Part shown: positions 27,907 to 38,799 of the stretch, piece by piece
How positions within the stretch are numbered: position 1 is the first letter of the stretch
How the letters are laid out: each line of letters begins with the position of its first letter
NCBI GenBank assembly: GCA_001897675.1
Contig: MKUE01000007.1
Coordinates: forward strand, 1 to 64,000
Length of the DNA stretch: 64,000 nucleotides
Direction: 5' to 3'
Origin: Thiobacillus sp. 65-1059
Lineage (GTDB): Bacteria; Pseudomonadota; Gammaproteobacteria; Burkholderiales; Thiobacillaceae
The notes under the pieces: generated by a model
Seen by the model: only the letters and a program-made list of their open reading frames with translations
The model's database searches: none
What the model was told of the DNA's origin: nothing
Program-made: the position numbers and the translations under genes

Positions 27907-29484
27907 TCATTCTGCGGCGGTTGCGGGCGCGGCCGCCGCCTGGCAGACGCGGTTCTTGCCGGCGTGCTTGGCCCGGTACATGGCGGTGTCGGCGCGGGCG
28001 ATGGCGGCTTCCTGCGATTCGCCGTGGGCGCGCGCGGCGACGCCGGCGCTGAAGGTGATCAGCACGCGCTCGTTGTTGTCGAGGAAGTATTTCTTGGTGA
28101 GGCTGCGCTGCAGCCGGGCGACGATACCCATGGCCTCGTCGAGCGGCGTGTTGGGCAGCAGGATGAGGAATTCCTCGCCGCCCATGCGCGCGATGTGGTC
28201 GGTGAGGCGCAGTTCTTCCTTGGCGACCTTGACCAGATGGATCAGCGCCTCGTCGCCGGTCTGGTGGCCGCGTTTGTCGTTGAGCGCCTTGAAGTTGTCG
28301 ACGTCGAGCACGGCGATGCAGAACGGCGAGGCATAGCGGTCGGCGCGCGAGGCCTCGCGCGCGAACTCGTCGTCGAGGCCGCGCCGGTTGAGGCTGCGGG
28401 TGAGCGGGTCTTCGCGCACCAGGGCGCTCATTTCGGCGAGCTGGGTTTCCAGCTGGCGGATGCGGCCTTCGGCCTGCAGGGCGGCGTCGCGCTCCTGAAT
28501 CAGCTGGTCGTGGGCGCGGCGGGTGTCCGACTGCGCGCTGCGGGTTTCTTCCAGCAGGCTTTCGAGGATGCGGTTCAGCTCCCGCACGTCTTCGGTGCTG
28601 CCGATGCGTTCGATGTGGGAGGCGATTTTTCCCTGGTACTCGTCGTTGGCCGCCACCGCGTCGCGCATGCGGCTGACGAAGGTGGTCATGGTGGCTTTCA
28701 GGGTGGCGGTGGCTTCGCGCAGGCCGTGCTTGACCAGGCCTTGCTTGTAGATGACTTCCTTGAGCCGCTTTTCCGCTTCCTGCAGCGACTCGATCCTGAG
28801 CGGACCGGCGACGATTTCCTGCACCATGTCGAGCTGGCCGCGCAGCCAGGTGTCGTCGTCGAGCAGTTCGCCGATGTTTTCCACCAGCAGCAGCAGTATG
28901 CGCCGGAACGTTTCCTGCCGGTCGTGCAGGTGCGCGGCGTGCTGATCGACGTCGATCCACAGCGATTTCAGGCTGGCTGCGGCATTGCGCAGGGCGCTGG
29001 CGCTGCCGGCCGCGCGCACGGCCGAGGCCAGCTGTTGCGTCCTGTCCGCCAGCGCGGGGTGGTGCGACAGCTGGGGGATGAGGCCGAATTCCAGGGTTTT
29101 GGCCAGCAGGTCGCGCAGCAGGGCCGGCTCTTCCTCGCCGCCGCCGCCGTCCTGCCGCTGCTTGAGCTGCAGCGCGATCTGGCTCAACTGCTTGCGGCAT
29201 TGCGCCCAGTCGCCCTTGCGGATGGCGCGGTCGAGGATGCCCACCGGGTCCGCCAGCTCGGGATGATGCAGGCTGAGGTCGATGACCAGGCCGGACAGCG
29301 CGCTGGCGGCGGTGGCGGCGATGGCCGTCGTCGCCGGCATGGCGGGCGCGCCGGTGATTTCCTCGTACAGGGTCTGGTAGTTGTCCGGGGTCGGCGCGAT
29401 CCGGCGCAGCGCAAGGCGGCGCAAGGTTTCGCGCGCGACTTCGGTCGGATTGGCAAGATTGATTTTGGCGGTCGGCTCGGCCAT
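27907..29484 (-). CDS. Diguanylate cyclase (GGDEF protein)
   Basis: Soluble cyclase making cyclic di-GMP from two GTP. An N-terminal helical region (NPTEVARETLRRLALRRIAPTPDNY) of a type often fused to GGDEF in betaproteobacteria precedes a coiled coil (about 350-400) and the GGDEF domain. The active site reads GGEEF, with an inhibitory I-site RLTD five residues before it, so both activity and product inhibition are expected. No membrane segment. ATG 29482-29484 is used, and ATG 29529 is an alternative. Position next to fliC suggests motility control. Confidence 0.9.
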   Translation of the reverse strand: MAEPTAKINLANPTEVARETLRRLALRRIAPTPDNYQTLYEEITGAPAMPATTAIAATAASALSGLVIDLSLHHPELADPVGILDRAIRKGDWAQCRKQLSQIALQLKQRQDGGGGEEEPALLRDLLAKTLEFGLIPQLSHHPALADRTQQLASAVRAAGSASALRNAAASLKSLWIDVDQHAAHLHDRQETFRRILLLLVENIGELLDDDTWLRGQLDMVQEIVAGPLRIESLQEAEKRLKEVIYKQGLVKHGLREATATLKATMTTFVSRMRDAVAANDEYQGKIASHIERIGSTEDVRELNRILESLLEETRSAQSDTRRAHDQLIQERDAALQAEGRIRQLETQLAEMSALVREDPLTRSLNRRGLDDEFAREASRADRYASPFCIAVLDVDNFKALNDKRGHQTGDEALIHLVKVAKEELRLTDHIARMGGEEFLILLPNTPLDEAMGIVARLQRSLTKKYFLDNNERVLITFSAGVAARAHGESQEAAIARADTAMYRAKHAGKNRVCQAAAAPATAAE

Positions 29485-29598
29485 GTCGGCACTCAGGCCC
29501 GGAAACGGGCAATTCGCTATGCCTCGCATGTTAAGGCGGGGCGAAGGGGGCTGAAGGGCGGATTAGGGCGGGAAAACCCCGGCAATTCCGAAGACAGG

Positions 29599-29815
29599 TG
29601 CAAGACTCAAGTTACAAGTTACAAGTTACAAGTTACAAGTTACAAGGTTCAAGGTTCAAGGTTCAAGGTTCAAGGTTCAAGGTTCAAGGTTCAAGGTTCA
29701 AGGTTCAAGGTTCAAGGTTCAAGGTTCAAGGTTCAAGGTTCAAGGTTCAAGCTTCAAGCGGTCAGGTTTTCCTTGCATCTTGAAACTTGCAACTTGCAAC
29801 TCGCATCTTGCATCT
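29599..29815. repeat. Heptamer satellite and fold-back element
   Basis: Five perfect AAGTTAC units (29609-29643) continue in phase into fifteen perfect AAGGTTC units (29644-29748). A shorter inverted, degenerate part follows (GGTTTTCCTTGCATCTTGAA and on), ending at the response-regulator stop codon. The left flank CAAGACTC and the right inner segment GGTTTTCCTTGCA are shared with the element at 7.77 kb. The region also fills the gap upstream of the GGDEF gene. It is not coding and has no spacers, so it is not CRISPR. Confidence 0.95.
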
Positions 29816-30462
29816 CAATCAAGCAGCCCCTGCTTGATCGCGTAATGCGTCAGCTCGGCGTTGTTCTTGAGCTGCATTTTCTTCAGCAGGCGGGCGCGGT
29901 ACATGCTGATGGTCTTGACCGACAGCGCCAGCCGGTCGGCGATGAGGCTGACGGTCAGCCCGGAGGCGATCATGCACAGGGTCTGGTATTCGCGGTTGGA
30001 GAGGCCTTCGTGCGGCAGGCCGGCGCGTTCGCCGCTGATTTCGCTGGCGATCTCCTGGGCGACATCGGCGCTGATGTACTTCTTGCCCGAGGCGACCAGG
30101 CGGATGGCGTCGATCAGCTGATCCGGCGCGCTCTGCTTGTTGAGGTAGCCGGCGGCGCCGGTCTTCAGCGCACGCACCGCATACTGGGTCTCGCGGTGCA
30201 TCGACAGCATCAGCACCTTGATGCCGGGATGTTCGCTCTTCAGCAGCTCCAGAGTTTCCAGGCCGCTGCGGTCGGGCATGGAAATGTCCATCAGCACCAG
30301 ATCCCAGGGTTCCCGCCGGGCCATCTGCAGGGCGTTTCTCGCGCAGTCGGCCTCGCCGGCGACCTCGATGTCGTCGACTTCGGCGAGGATTTGCTTGAGT
30401 CCTTCGCGGACGATGGCATGGTCGTCGACGATGAGGATGCGGTAGGGTTTGACGGCGGCCAC
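29815..30462 (-). CDS. NarL/FixJ-family response regulator
   Basis: Two-domain transcription factor of 215 residues: receiver domain (VDDHAIVREGLKQIL, phospho-acceptor Asp in LVLMDISMPDRSG, Lys in YLNKQSA) and a C-terminal LuxR-type helix-turn-helix (LSNREYQTLCMIASGLTVSLIADRLALSVKTISMYRARLLKKM). The upstream histidine kinase gene ends 49 bases before its start, so they form a two-component pair. Targets are unknown. Its closeness to fliC makes flagellar or c-di-GMP genes reasonable candidates. Confidence 0.93.
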   Translation of the reverse strand: MAAVKPYRILIVDDHAIVREGLKQILAEVDDIEVAGEADCARNALQMARREPWDLVLMDISMPDRSGLETLELLKSEHPGIKVLMLSMHRETQYAVRALKTGAAGYLNKQSAPDQLIDAIRLVASGKKYISADVAQEIASEISGERAGLPHEGLSNREYQTLCMIASGLTVSLIADRLALSVKTISMYRARLLKKMQLKNNAELTHYAIKQGLLD

Positions 30463-30511
30463 GGTTTGAACGGGTTTTTCGGGTTGCAGGCGGGATGGGG
30501 GGATTATGCCG

Positions 30512-31987
30512 TCATTTCGCCGTGGCGGGCGGAGCGGCGGGCAGGGGGATGCGCAGGCTGACCTGGGTGCCGCGGCGCCGCGCGGGCTGCACGCTGAGTT
30601 CGCCGCCGAGCGCGGCGGCGCGTTCGCGCATGCCGAGGATGCCGAAGCCGTGCTGGCCGCTTTTGCCGCGGCGCGGCTGGATGCCCTGGCCGTCGTCGGT
30701 GACGCTCACCCGCAGGCCGTCGCGGTCGCGGACGAGGCTGACTTTGACTTTGCTGGCGCGGGCATGCTTGGCCACGTTGGTCAGCGCTTCCTGGACGATG
30801 CGGAACACCGCGATGGCAAGCTCCGGATCGAGCGGGATGGCCGTGTCGGGGGCGCTGAGTTCATGGGCGATGTCGGTGTTGCGGCCGAAGCGCTGCAGCT
30901 GCCAGCCGATGGCCGACACGATGCCGAAATCCAGCATGGCGGGGCGCAGGTTGGACGCGATGCGGTGCGTTGCCTCGATGGTCTGGTCGACCACGTTGTC
31001 CAGATAGGCGGTGCGTTCGATCAAGCCGGCCTCGCCGGGCGGCAGATGCCGCTTCAGCCAGGAGAGGCCGATCTTGATCGCGGTGAGATTGCCGCCGAGG
31101 TCGTCGTGCACCTCGCGGGCAAGGTGCAGGCGCTCCTGTTCCTTGACCGCCTCGACGTGCGCGGCCAGCGCACTCAGCTGCGCCCGAGAACGCCGGATTT
31201 CCGCCTCGGCCTGTTTGCTGTGCGTCACGTTCAGCATGATGCCGTCCCAGATCAGGCCGTCCGGCGCTTCGCGCCGGCTGACGCGGAGGTTGACCCATTT
31301 CACGTCCTTCCAGGCTTCCATCCAGATGCGGCCTTCCCAGTTGAAGGTCATGTGGCTGCCGCCTGCTGCGGCCAGCCGGGCCAGGTAATCGGCCTTGTCT
31401 TCCTCCAGGATCAGCCCGGCGAAGCGTTCCGGATGGGCGCGCAGGGCAGGCGCCTTGATGCCGAGCAGCTGCGCGGATTGCTCGCTGACGTAGCGCAGCG
31501 AGGTGGTGCCGTCGTGCTTGCGCAGCACCTGATAGGCCATGCCGGGGATATGCGCCACGATCGCGCGCAGGTCGGAGGCCGAGTGCGCCAGCGCCTGCCG
31601 CGTTGCTTCGCGCTGGCTGATGTCGTCGGCAATGCAGATGAAAACCGGCTGGCCGCGATGGGTCGCGCAGGATAACCGGGCCTCGACCGGGTAGCGGCTG
31701 CCGTCGCGGCGGCGGCAGTGCGCATTCAGCGCGATGCGGCGCTTCTTCCCGCTTTTCAGCAGGGCAAGCAGGGTGTGGAACGTCTGCGTGTCCTCGGGCG
31801 CCAGCACGTCCAGCGGCGTCAGCTTCTGCAAGGACTTGAGCGGATACTGCAGGTTGTGTGCCGCGGACGGGTTGGCCTGGACGATCTGCAGGGTGTCCGC
31901 GTCGAATACCATAAGCTCGGTGGCCGATTCCTGCAGGATCGCCTTCAACAGCGCGCCTTCGTCGGTCGCTTGCCTGGGTGAGCCCAT
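30512..31987 (-). CDS. PAS-containing NarX-type sensor histidine kinase
   Basis: Cytoplasmic kinase of 491 residues without membrane segments. PAS domains lie at about 20-130 and 145-270, followed by HisKA_3 dimerisation/phosphoacceptor (HLAREVHDDLGGNLTAIKIG) and a HATPase_c domain with N box (ALTNVAKHARAS), G1 box (VTDDGQGIQ) and HGFGILGMRERAAALGG. ATG 31985-31987 is preferred since AGGAGGGAT lies directly upstream. It partners with the adjacent NarL-type regulator. The PAS ligand cannot be told. Confidence 0.93.
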   Translation of the reverse strand: MGSPRQATDEGALLKAILQESATELMVFDADTLQIVQANPSAAHNLQYPLKSLQKLTPLDVLAPEDTQTFHTLLALLKSGKKRRIALNAHCRRRDGSRYPVEARLSCATHRGQPVFICIADDISQREATRQALAHSASDLRAIVAHIPGMAYQVLRKHDGTTSLRYVSEQSAQLLGIKAPALRAHPERFAGLILEEDKADYLARLAAAGGSHMTFNWEGRIWMEAWKDVKWVNLRVSRREAPDGLIWDGIMLNVTHSKQAEAEIRRSRAQLSALAAHVEAVKEQERLHLAREVHDDLGGNLTAIKIGLSWLKRHLPPGEAGLIERTAYLDNVVDQTIEATHRIASNLRPAMLDFGIVSAIGWQLQRFGRNTDIAHELSAPDTAIPLDPELAIAVFRIVQEALTNVAKHARASKVKVSLVRDRDGLRVSVTDDGQGIQPRRGKSGQHGFGILGMRERAAALGGELSVQPARRRGTQVSLRIPLPAAPPATAK

Positions 31988-32160
31988 ATCCCTCCTGATG
32001 ATCGAAACAATGGCGATCCGGGCTGCCTCGCCCACGCCATTATGGCGAGAATTCCCGGGTTCCCGGCAAGGTTACCGGATGGCGCGGATTTCCGGCAGCC
32101 GGGCTTGAAATTCCGCCGGTTTCCCCGCATTGACTAAACTGGTAGTTGGAAGGATTGCGT

Positions 32161-33534
32161 ATGCACACCACCCGCCCTGCCGCCGTTGCGGGATCGTTCT
32201 ATCCGGATAACCCCGTCGCGCTCCGGCAAACGCTTGCCGAACTGCTGGCGCATGCCCGGTCGGGCGCGGCGCCGCGAGCGCCCAAGGCCTTGATCGTGCC
32301 GCACGCCGGCTACCTGTATTCCGGCGCCGTCGCCGCCAGCGCCTATGCGCGCCTGGGCGATGGGCGCGGGCGTATTCGCCGGGTGGTGCTGCTCGGCCCC
32401 GCCCACCGCGTCTACGTGCGCGGGCTGGCGCTGCCCGAGGCGGAGCGCTTTGCCACTCCGCTCGGCGAAATCCTGCTGGATCGCGAGGGCATGCGGCGCC
32501 TCGCCGATCTGCCGCAGGTGGGCGCAAGCGCCGCGGCGCACCGGATGGAGCATTCGCTGGAAGTGCAGCTGCCTTTCCTGCAGCAGGTGCTGGGCGATTT
32601 CCTGCTGCTGCCGCTGGTGGTGGGCGCGGCGACCGCGGCCGAGGTGGCCGAGGTGCTGGAACGGGCATGGGGCGGCGACGAGACGCTGATCGTGGTCAGT
32701 TCCGACCTGTCGCATTTTCTGCCCGATGCGGCCGCCCGCAAGGCGGACGGCGAGACCGTGGACGCGATCCTGGCGCTGGATACGCAGCTCGATCACGAAC
32801 AGGCCTGCGGGGCCACGCCGATCAACGGCCTGCTGCTGGCGGCCAGGAAGCATGGCCTGCATGCGGTCAAGCTGGACGTGCGCAATTCCAGCGACGCCGC
32901 CGGCGATCCCGAGCGGGTGGTCGGCTATGCCGCCTTCGCGTTCGAGCCCGCAGCCGGCACCGACCGGCCGGATGCGGAAAAAGGCTCGGCCTTGCTGAAG
33001 CTGGCGCGTTCGGAAATTGCCTCCCGGCTGGGGCGGGCGACGGCGAATCCCGTCAAGGCCGCCTGGCTGCAGGAACCGGGCGCGAGCTTCGTCACCCTGA
33101 CCCGGCAGGGCGAGTTGCGCGGCTGCATCGGCACCCTGGAAGCGCACCGCCCGCTGGAAATCGACGTGCGCGAGAATGCGGCGGCGGCGGCGTTCCGCGA
33201 CCCGCGCTTCATGCCGCTGGGCCGCGACGAGTTCGAGGAAATCCGGGTCGAGGTGTCGCTGCTGTCGCCGGCCGAAACGCTGGCGGTGAGCGATGAAGCC
33301 TCGGCGCTGGCCGCGTTGCGGCCGCACGTCGACGGCGTGGTGTTGGAGTTCCGGCATTTCAGAAGCACTTTCCTGCCGCAGGTATGGGAACAGTTGCCCG
33401 AGCCCGCCGATTTTCTGGCCCAACTCAAGCGCAAGGCCGGGCTGCCCGCGGATTTCTGGTCCGAAAGCGTGCGCCTGGCGCGCTACAGCGTCACGAAGTG
33501 GAAGGAGGAGACGCGACGCCATGAGCATTCCTGA
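32161..33534 (+). CDS. Memo-AMMECR1 fusion protein (AmmeMemoRadiSam system B and A)
   Basis: One 457-residue protein joins a Memo-type domain (residues about 1-265, extradiol-dioxygenase-like fold: VAGSFYPDNP, IVPHAGYLYSGAVAASAY, HRMEHSLEVQLPFLQ, SSDLSHFLPD) to an AMMECR1 domain (about 285-455, with LRGCIGTLEAHRPLEIDV). In many bacteria these are separate genes called AmmeMemoRadiSam proteins B and A, next to a radical SAM enzyme, exactly as here. Biochemical role is not established. GGAAGG precedes ATG 32161. The next gene overlaps by 14 bases. Confidence 0.93.
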   Translation: MHTTRPAAVAGSFYPDNPVALRQTLAELLAHARSGAAPRAPKALIVPHAGYLYSGAVAASAYARLGDGRGRIRRVVLLGPAHRVYVRGLALPEAERFATPLGEILLDREGMRRLADLPQVGASAAAHRMEHSLEVQLPFLQQVLGDFLLLPLVVGAATAAEVAEVLERAWGGDETLIVVSSDLSHFLPDAAARKADGETVDAILALDTQLDHEQACGATPINGLLLAARKHGLHAVKLDVRNSSDAAGDPERVVGYAAFAFEPAAGTDRPDAEKGSALLKLARSEIASRLGRATANPVKAAWLQEPGASFVTLTRQGELRGCIGTLEAHRPLEIDVRENAAAAAFRDPRFMPLGRDEFEEIRVEVSLLSPAETLAVSDEASALAALRPHVDGVVLEFRHFRSTFLPQVWEQLPEPADFLAQLKRKAGLPADFWSESVRLARYSVTKWKEETRRHEHS

Positions 33535-34615
33535 ATCGCATTACCCCGCGCGCTGGTGGCGCGTGCTGCCGGACGGCCGCATCGAATGCGACCTCTGCCC
33601 GCGCTTCTGCAAGCTGCACGAGGGCCAGCGCGGGCTGTGCTTCGTGCGCAAGATGGAAGGCGGCAAGATGGTGCTCACCACCTACGGCCGCTCGTCCGGT
33701 TTCTGCGTCGATCCCATCGAGAAGAAGCCGCTCAACCACTTCTATCCCGGCAGCTCGGTGTTCTCCTTCGGCACCGCCGGCTGCAATCTGGCCTGCAAGT
33801 TCTGCCAGAACTGGGACATCTCCAAATCGCGCGAGACCGACACGCTGATGGACCGGGCTTCGCCGGACGAGATCGCCGCCGCGGCCGAAAAGAGCGGCTG
33901 CAAGAGCGTGGCCTTCACCTACAACGATCCGGTCATCTTCGCCGAGTACGCGATGGACGTGGCCGACGCCTGCCATGCGCGCGGCCTCAAGACCGTGGCG
34001 GTCACCGCCGGCTACATCACCGAGGAAGCGCGCCGCGAGTTCTTCGCGAAAATGGACGCGGCCAACGTCGACCTCAAGGCCTTCACCGACGATTTCTACG
34101 TCCAGCTGACCGGCGCCCATCTGCAGCCGGTGCTCGACACGCTGACGTACCTGAAGCGCGAGACGGATACGTGGTTCGAGATCACCACGCTCCTGATCCC
34201 CGGCCACAACGATTCCGACGCCGAGATCGAGGCGATGAGCCGGTGGATCCTGCGCGAGCTCGGGCCCGACGTGCCGCTGCACTTCTCCGCCTTCCACCCC
34301 GACTGGAAGATGCGCGACGTGCCGCCGACGCCGGCCGCCACGCTGACCCGCGCGCGCGACATCGCGCTGCAGGCCGGTCTGCATTACGCCTATACCGGCA
34401 ACGTGCACGACACCACGGGCGGCACCACGTACTGCCCCGGCTGCCATGCGCCGCTGATCGTGCGCGACTGGTATCGCATCGACGATTACAAACTCACCCC
34501 CGACGGCGATTGCCCGCATTGCGGCAGCGCCATCGCCGGCCGTTTCGGCGCGTTCGGCCATCCCTTCGGCAACCGCCGCATCCCGGTCGCCATGCACCGC
34601 GAGGACCGCGCATGA
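33521..34615 (+). CDS. AmmeMemoRadiSam system radical SAM enzyme
   Basis: Radical SAM protein of 364 residues with the iron-sulfur motif CNLACKFCQNW (C-x3-C-x2-C) after an N-terminal cysteine-bearing segment (CDLCPRFCKLHEGQRGLC). A further cysteine-containing C-terminal part follows (TYCPGCHAPLIVRDW, CPHCGSAIAGRFG), consistent with extra metal or cluster sites. It resembles activating-type enzymes. The substrate is unknown. ATG 33521 follows GGAGGAG. Overlaps at both ends indicate a coupled three-gene operon. Confidence 0.93.
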   Translation: MSIPESHYPARWWRVLPDGRIECDLCPRFCKLHEGQRGLCFVRKMEGGKMVLTTYGRSSGFCVDPIEKKPLNHFYPGSSVFSFGTAGCNLACKFCQNWDISKSRETDTLMDRASPDEIAAAAEKSGCKSVAFTYNDPVIFAEYAMDVADACHARGLKTVAVTAGYITEEARREFFAKMDAANVDLKAFTDDFYVQLTGAHLQPVLDTLTYLKRETDTWFEITTLLIPGHNDSDAEIEAMSRWILRELGPDVPLHFSAFHPDWKMRDVPPTPAATLTRARDIALQAGLHYAYTGNVHDTTGGTTYCPGCHAPLIVRDWYRIDDYKLTPDGDCPHCGSAIAGRFGAFGHPFGNRRIPVAMHREDRA

Positions 34616-35268
34616 GCGCTTCCAGCCTGGTCAGCATCCCGGCCGGCGATGCCGCCGTCGAAGGCATGCTGGAGATTCCTGACGGCGCCACCGGGCTGGT
34701 GCTGTTCGCCCACGGCAGCGGCTCGTCGCGCCATTCGCCGCGCAACAACCAGGTGGCCGGCGTGCTGCGGCAGGCCGGCGTCGGCACCCTGTTGATGGAT
34801 TTGCTGACGCCGCAAGAAGACCGCGATTATTCGTGCCGCTTCGACATCGCGCTGCTGACCCGGCGCCTGCTGGAAGCGGCGCGCTGGGCGGTTTCGCAGC
34901 CCGCCACCCGCGAGCTGCCGCTCGGCTTCTTCGGCGCCAGCACCGGCGCCGCCGCCGCGCTCGAAGCCGCCGCCGTTCTGGGCGGTCAGGCCCGCGCCGT
35001 GGTTTCGCGCGGCGGCCGCCCCGATCTGGCGAGCCGCGAAGCCCTGCGCACGTCGACAGCGCCGACCCTGCTGCTGGTGGGCGGCCTCGACGACGGCGTG
35101 ATCGACCTCAACCAGCAGGCCTACGACCAGCTGCAATGCGAAAAGGAACTGGCGATCGTTCCCGGCGCCACCCACCTGTTCGAGGAACCCGGCACGCTGG
35201 AGGCGGTGGCGCGCCAGGCGGCGGGGTGGTTTGCGCGGCATCTGCCGGCGGCGCAACGGCCCGGGTAG
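34612..35268 (+). CDS. Alpha/beta hydrolase, dienelactone-hydrolase-like
   Basis: A 218-residue hydrolase: nucleophile elbow GASTGAA (Ser), Asp in VGGLDDGVIDL, His in GATHLFEE, and an oxyanion region LFAHGSGSSRHSPRN. The start overlaps the radical SAM stop (ATGA), so it is the third gene of the Memo operon. Similar proteins are known beside phosphoribosyltransferases like the one at 45.3 kb. Substrate unknown. The stop codon TAG lies inside the first REP-like palindrome. Confidence 0.85.
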   Translation: MSASSLVSIPAGDAAVEGMLEIPDGATGLVLFAHGSGSSRHSPRNNQVAGVLRQAGVGTLLMDLLTPQEDRDYSCRFDIALLTRRLLEAARWAVSQPATRELPLGFFGASTGAAAALEAAAVLGGQARAVVSRGGRPDLASREALRTSTAPTLLLVGGLDDGVIDLNQQAYDQLQCEKELAIVPGATHLFEEPGTLEAVARQAAGWFARHLPAAQRPG

Positions 35269-35337
35269 GAGGGCCGCCTCGCCGCGATTTTCGCGCCGTC
35301 GCATGCCACCGCATCGGGCCGGGGGCGGCCCTCCTAC
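35265..35337. repeat. REP-like palindrome, copy 1
   Basis: A 73-base fold-back beginning GTAGGAGGGCCGCCTCGCCG and ending GGCGGCCCTCCTAC, with long GC arms. It starts one base before the stop codon of the hydrolase gene. A second copy lies 40 bases downstream and relatives lie at 8.65 kb. It probably stabilises or terminates the operon message. Confidence 0.85.
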
Positions 35338-35376
35338 GACAGCAGCGATGTTCGGGGGAGCCGACGGAGTTCCCCC

Positions 35377-35449
35377 GTAGGAGCGGCGCCTCGCCGCGAT
35401 TTTCGCGCCGCCGCATAACCACCGCACCGGGCCGCGGCGGCCCTCCTGC
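35377..35449. repeat. REP-like palindrome, copy 2
   Basis: Same structure as copy 1: GTAGGAGCGGCGCCTCGCCG to GCGGCGGCCCTCCTGC. The internal segment CCGCGATTTTCGCGCCG is shared. A small hairpin CGGGGGA...TCCCCCG lies just before it at about 35353-35377. The ABC transporter operon starts 45 bases later, so its promoter must lie in or just after this repeat. Confidence 0.85.
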
Positions 35450-35494
35450 AATTTCGTGCGCGCGCGCTGGCCGCGCGTTGCTGGCCATGTAAGA

Positions 35495-36229
<735 letters not shown>

Positions 36230-36233
36230 CGCC

Positions 36234-38795
<2,562 letters not shown>

Positions 38796-38799
38796 CGCC

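Noticed and set aside
29609-29748. CRISPR array
   Set aside because: The units are 7 bases, contiguous and without spacers, and no cas gene is present.
29598-29783. Forward open frame across the heptamer array encoding a repeated VQGSRFK peptide
   Set aside because: A 7-base repeat without stops is open in all phases. There is no ribosome binding site, and the peptide repeat is a by-product of the satellite.
33293-33520. Upstream extension of the radical SAM frame into the Memo-AMMECR1 gene
   Set aside because: The extension has no family resemblance, and ATG 33521 has a strong GGAGGAG ribosome binding site.
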